NCBI RefSeq assembly: GCF_000297395.2
Contig: NZ_HF570108.1
Span: forward strand, 3,213,079-3,277,078
Direction of reading: 5' to 3'
Length of the DNA stretch: 64,000 nt
Origin: Micromonospora lupini str. Lupac 08
Lineage (GTDB): Bacteria; Actinomycetota; Actinomycetes; Mycobacteriales; Micromonosporaceae
Shown: piece by piece, positions 60,812 through 64,000 of the stretch
Position numbering within the stretch: the stretch's first letter is position 1
How the letters are laid out: each line of letters opens with the position of its first letter
Translations under genes and position numbers: made by a program
The notes under the pieces: model-generated
Told to the model about the DNA's origin: nothing
The model's input: only the letters and a program-made list of their open reading frames with translations
Databases searched by the model: none

Positions 60812-63190
60812 TCAGGGGCCGGTCGGCGGCGGGTTGGCGTCGCGCTCCAGGCGGTCGTCCGCGGCGGCCAGCGCCCGGTCGTCGTCGACCTCCTCGGCCA
60901 CCGTCGCCGCGTCCGCCCAGAGCCGCCGCGCCTCGGCCCCGTCGCCCAGGGCGGCGGCGGCGTCGCCCAGGTACAGCAGGGTGCGGCCCAGCCCCGCCGT
61001 GGGCCGGGTCTCGGCCCGCAGCCGCCGGCTCTCGGCCAGCAGCTCGTACGCCGCCCGCGCCTGCCCCGGCGTGCTGGTCAGCAGCGTCGCGCCGGCGTTG
61101 AGCAGCGCCGCGGCGCGGCTGGTCGGGTCGTTCACCGACTCGTACTCGCGCAGGGCGGCCCGCCACGCCTGCGCCGCGTCCAGGTGCTCGCCGAGGGTCG
61201 CGTGCACCAGCACCAGGTTGGTCAGCGCCGCCGCGTAGCCGCGCGCGTCGCCCACCGAGCGGAACGTGTTCGCCGCCCGCACCAGGTGGTGGTGCGCGGT
61301 GTCCAGCTCACCCCGGGCCAGTTGCGCGGCACCCAGGCCCAGGTCGGTGAGGGCGTGCCCGGCGCGGTCCGCGGACGAGCGGTGCCGGCGGGACAGCTCC
61401 AGGTGCTCCACCGCGTCGTCGAGCTGCCCGAGGTCGAGCAGGGCCAGGCCGAGGTTCATCCGCGCCTGGGCGGTGCCGCGTCGCCCGCGTTCGGCCACCG
61501 CGAGGGTGAGGGCAGCCGCCGCGCCCTGCGGGTCGTGCCGACGCCGGCGCAGCACGCCGAGCTCGTTGTGCGCCCACCCGGCGATCTCCGGCCGGTCGTC
61601 GGCGGTCGGGGTGGCCAGGACCGTGCGGCAGACCTGCTCCCACTCGTCGAGCCGCTCGACGTGCGCGAGCCACCCGCACAGCGCCACGGCCAGCCGGAAC
61701 CACCACCGGCGGACCCGCCGGGGCAGCGTCTCGGCCGCTCCGGCCGGCACCCGGACCACCGCCAGCAGCAGCTCCTGGTGCAGGTCGAACCAGCCGTACG
61801 GGTCGTCGTCGAGCGGCAGCGACCATTCCCGGTCCGGTGGGGAGCCGAGCACGGCCAGGTTGGCCGCGTGTCGTTCGGCCCGGCGGGCCAGGTGCCGGGT
61901 CAGCCGGGCCTGCGCGGCGACCCGGGAGCGGGCCGGCTCGGCGTCGCGCAGGTGCAGCCGGGCGTTCGCGGCGAGCAGCGGGCGGACCTCGTACCTGTCG
62001 CCGGGCGCCCCGATGACGAACGCGGCGGCGGCCAACTGGTCGAGGAGCGCGCTCACCCGCTCGGGGTGGCGGCGGGCCAGCGCGGCGATGGTCGGCCGGT
62101 CCACCGGGGCCGGGGCCAGCGACATCAGTCGGTACAACCGGCGGGCCTCGCGGGTCAGCGCCCGGTACGCGGTGTCCCGCTCGGTGACGAGCTGGGCCGC
62201 CGGCGAGACGGCGACGCGCTGGTGCGGCGGGGTGCGCACCGCACGGCGCAGGGCGTCCAGTACGTCGGAGTGGCGCCACCCGTGCTGGGCGGTGCGGTAG
62301 CCGAGCGCCCGCACGGTGCGGGGCTGTCGCCCGCACAGGTCGACGATCTCGCGTACCGCCGGGTCGGTGCGCGGGTCGGCGCGGCGGATCCGGGCCGCGG
62401 GCGCGGCCCCACCGGCCGCCGCGAACAGCTCGACCGCCTCGTCCGGGCCGGGCTCGGCGAGCCAGTGCTCCACGACCCCGTTGAGACCGCTGAGCGCGGG
62501 GCCGCCGGCCAGCAGCAGTCGGCAGGTGCGGGCGGTCGGCGGCAGCAGCGCGCGGACCTGCTCGGGACGGTCGACGTTGTCCAGCACCAGCAGGATCTTG
62601 CGACCGTCGAGCTTGCGGCGCAGCGCGGCGGCGGCGGCCGCGAGGGCGTCCGGGCGGCCCGACGTCGGTGGCGCGGTGCCCAGGACACCCGCCAGCGCGG
62701 TGAGCACCTGCCGCGCGGAGCGGGGACGGCCACCGCGGCGCAGGTCGAAGTGGTACTGCCCGTCCGGGAACTCGTCCCGGAGCAGGTTCGCCGCCTGGAC
62801 GGCGCAGGCGGACGTGCCCACCGCCCGCCGGCCCAGCACCGCCACCGCGTGCTCGCGGGCGAGCAGGTCGAGCACCGCCTGGACGTGCTCCTCGCGGCCC
62901 GCGAACCCGGCCGTGTACGGCAGGGTGGGCACGTCGGCCGGCGGTGCGGTGACGACGTCGGTGGGCTCCGGGCCGGGCTCCCGGGCGGCACGACGTCGAC
63001 GCAGCTCGAACACCACGAAACCCACGCCGCCGAGGACCGCCACCACGATGCTGGCCGGGCCGAGCACGCTTGCCGCGACCTCGGACAGCAGGTTGCTGGC
63101 CAGGTTGCCGAACACCCCGCTGAGCAGCGTGCCGATCGTCACGAGCACCGGCCAGCGCGGCGTCCGGCCGTTACCGGTGGGGCCGGTCAC
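60812..63190 (-). CDS. Membrane-anchored NB-ARC/TPR protein with degenerate P-loop
   Basis: This is a 792-residue protein. Two N-terminal hydrophobic segments (about 14-34 and 44-62) may anchor it. The NB-ARC region (about 92-350) starts LPYTAGFAGREEHV and has a Walker-B-like ILLVLDNVD, but its P-loop reads GRRAVGTSA, with no lysine. A winged helix-like part (about 300-400) and TPR repeats (about 470-780) follow. It lacks the DNA-binding and BTAD domains of SARP. Its GTG overlaps the stop of the upstream sugar-type ABC permease (GTGA), a coupling that suggests a common process. The function is unknown. Confidence 0.82.
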   Translation of the reverse strand: MTGPTGNGRTPRWPVLVTIGTLLSGVFGNLASNLLSEVAASVLGPASIVVAVLGGVGFVVFELRRRRAAREPGPEPTDVVTAPPADVPTLPYTAGFAGREEHVQAVLDLLAREHAVAVLGRRAVGTSACAVQAANLLRDEFPDGQYHFDLRRGGRPRSARQVLTALAGVLGTAPPTSGRPDALAAAAAALRRKLDGRKILLVLDNVDRPEQVRALLPPTARTCRLLLAGGPALSGLNGVVEHWLAEPGPDEAVELFAAAGGAAPAARIRRADPRTDPAVREIVDLCGRQPRTVRALGYRTAQHGWRHSDVLDALRRAVRTPPHQRVAVSPAAQLVTERDTAYRALTREARRLYRLMSLAPAPVDRPTIAALARRHPERVSALLDQLAAAAFVIGAPGDRYEVRPLLAANARLHLRDAEPARSRVAAQARLTRHLARRAERHAANLAVLGSPPDREWSLPLDDDPYGWFDLHQELLLAVVRVPAGAAETLPRRVRRWWFRLAVALCGWLAHVERLDEWEQVCRTVLATPTADDRPEIAGWAHNELGVLRRRRHDPQGAAAALTLAVAERGRRGTAQARMNLGLALLDLGQLDDAVEHLELSRRHRSSADRAGHALTDLGLGAAQLARGELDTAHHHLVRAANTFRSVGDARGYAAALTNLVLVHATLGEHLDAAQAWRAALREYESVNDPTSRAAALLNAGATLLTSTPGQARAAYELLAESRRLRAETRPTAGLGRTLLYLGDAAAALGDGAEARRLWADAATVAEEVDDDRALAAADDRLERDANPPPTGP

Positions 63191-64000
63191 CGGACGCCCC
63201 CGGAGACCAGCCCGGCGACGAGCTGCCGTCGGGCGAGCACCATCAGCACCACCGGAAGCACCGAGGCGAGCACCGACCCGGCGGCCAGGACGCCACTGTT
63301 GGAGACGAAGCCGCGGCTCTGCCCGGCCAGGAACAGCCCGACCGGGGTGGCCTCCGGCCCGCTGAACAGCAGGCCCACCGCCAGGTCGTTCCAGACCTGG
63401 ACGAACTCCAGCACGGAGACGGCGACCACGGCCGGCAGGTTGTGCCGGGCCAGCCGGTGCAGGGTGCCCCACCAGCGCCGACCGCCCAGCCGGGCGCCCC
63501 GTACCTGCTCGGCCGGCAGGTCGGCGAACGCGTTGCGCAGCACCAGCACCGCGAACGGCACCCCCAGCGCCACGTGCACCAGCGCCAGTCCGCGGGCCGT
63601 GCCGGAGGAGAGCACCACGCCGAGCACCTCGTTGACCGGCCCGGCGATCACCTGCACCGGGACGACGGTGGCGGCCATCAGCAGCAGCCCGGTCGCCTGC
63701 GCGGCCGGCCCGGTCAGCCACGCCAGCGGATACGCGGCCAGCAGCGCGACCACCAGCACCGTGGCGGTGACGACTGTCGCCAACAGCAGGGTGAAGCCCA
63801 GCGCCCGCCACAGCTCGTCACCGCCGAGCAGTGCCGCATAGGAGCCCGTCCCGGGCGGGGCCGACCACCAGCCGCGTGCGGCGGCGTCCACCTGTCCGTG
63901 CGCGGAGGTTGCCACGAGCACGACGAGCGGGATCAGCCAGACCACCGCGCCGCCCGCGGCGAGCAGCCGGAACAGTCGTCGCGGCGGCGTCGTCGGTGCG
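63187..64000 (-). CDS. Carbohydrate-type ABC transporter permease (MalG-like), 5' end beyond window
   Basis: This is a binding-protein-dependent permease. About six membrane helices are visible, and the EAA loop is EQVRGARLGGRRWWGTLHRLARHNLP in parts, typical of MalG-type sugar permeases. A GTG at 63945 would give 252 residues, but the frame stays open to base 64000 with a sensible first helix (LFRLLAAGGAVVWLIPLVV), so the true start is probably outside the window. The NB-ARC/TPR gene is coupled to its stop. Partner permease and binding-protein genes would lie upstream. Confidence 0.88.
   Translation of the reverse strand, partial: APTTPPRRLFRLLAAGGAVVWLIPLVVLVATSAHGQVDAAARGWWSAPPGTGSYAALLGGDELWRALGFTLLLATVVTATVLVVALLAAYPLAWLTGPAAQATGLLLMAATVVPVQVIAGPVNEVLGVVLSSGTARGLALVHVALGVPFAVLVLRNAFADLPAEQVRGARLGGRRWWGTLHRLARHNLPAVVAVSVLEFVQVWNDLAVGLLFSGPEATPVGLFLAGQSRGFVSNSGVLAAGSVLASVLPVVLMVLARRQLVAGLVSGGVR

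Overview
The window is very GC-rich, uses many GTG starts and strong GGAGG-type ribosome sites, and carries typical actinobacterial genes: an Rpf resuscitation factor behind a c-di-AMP riboswitch, a SARP-BTAD-NB-ARC regulator, a class F sortase, a SigE-family sigma factor, a DIP1984-family protein and HtpG. Together they suggest a filamentous actinobacterium of the Micromonosporaceae, probably Micromonospora or a close relative. This is inferred from gene content and style, not from a marker alignment. No rRNA, transposase, phage or CRISPR array was seen.

Bases 1-9400: an OmpR-type two-component system (its kinase tail is cut by the window edge), a rhamnose mutarotase, a quinone-oxidoreductase-like enzyme, an HD-domain protein divergent from a GlxA-type regulator, three exported or membrane proteins, and a SigE-family sigma gene with a coupled membrane protein. 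The sigma gene is divergent from a DUF3152 lipoprotein, and the two share back-to-back, near-identical ECF-type promoters. Bases 9400-26500: a hybrid histidine kinase with an extra RsbW-like ATPase, an M28 peptidase, a small M15-like secreted protein, an SDR gene with an operator-like dyad in its promoter, htpG, a NarL-type two-component pair, an Lnt-like acyltransferase whose 3' end runs antisense into the SARP gene, an I36-type inhibitor, a peptidoglycan-binding protein and rpf.

Bases 26500-41700: dinB, VOC and WYL genes, two overlapping GNAT genes, an FMN-dependent glutamate synthase-like enzyme, a Tat-exported PGRP-type amidase, a DIP1984 gene, a divergent tRNA-like cloverleaf with a GCA anticodon, a membrane protein whose tail carries about ten T-Q-V motifs, an MFS transporter, an ArsR-SRPBCC fusion, a YchJ/small protein/VOC overlap operon, an SGNH hydrolase and a CorA-type transporter.

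Bases 41800-45000 look less GC-rich and accessory: two short paralogous genes, a GntR regulator with twin operators between divergent promoters, a YdcF-family protein and an orphan SUKH protein. Bases 45000-64000: sortase F with a probable surface partner, an MFS exporter beside a lycopene-cyclase-like gene, a serine hydrolase, a tyrosine phosphatase, RNase HI, a Cys-rich pentapeptide-repeat protein, a divergent pair of uncharacterised membrane proteins, an SDR/MBL pair, a LysE exporter divergent from a MocR regulator, an ABC exporter, and a membrane-anchored NB-ARC/TPR protein with a degenerate P-loop that is translationally coupled to a sugar-type ABC permease (cut by the window edge).

Most genes form units of one to three. 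The recurring themes are envelope maintenance (Rpf, amidase, peptidoglycan-binding and M15-like proteins, sortase) and signal transduction (three two-component or hybrid kinases, an ECF sigma factor, SARP, GntR, WYL and MocR).
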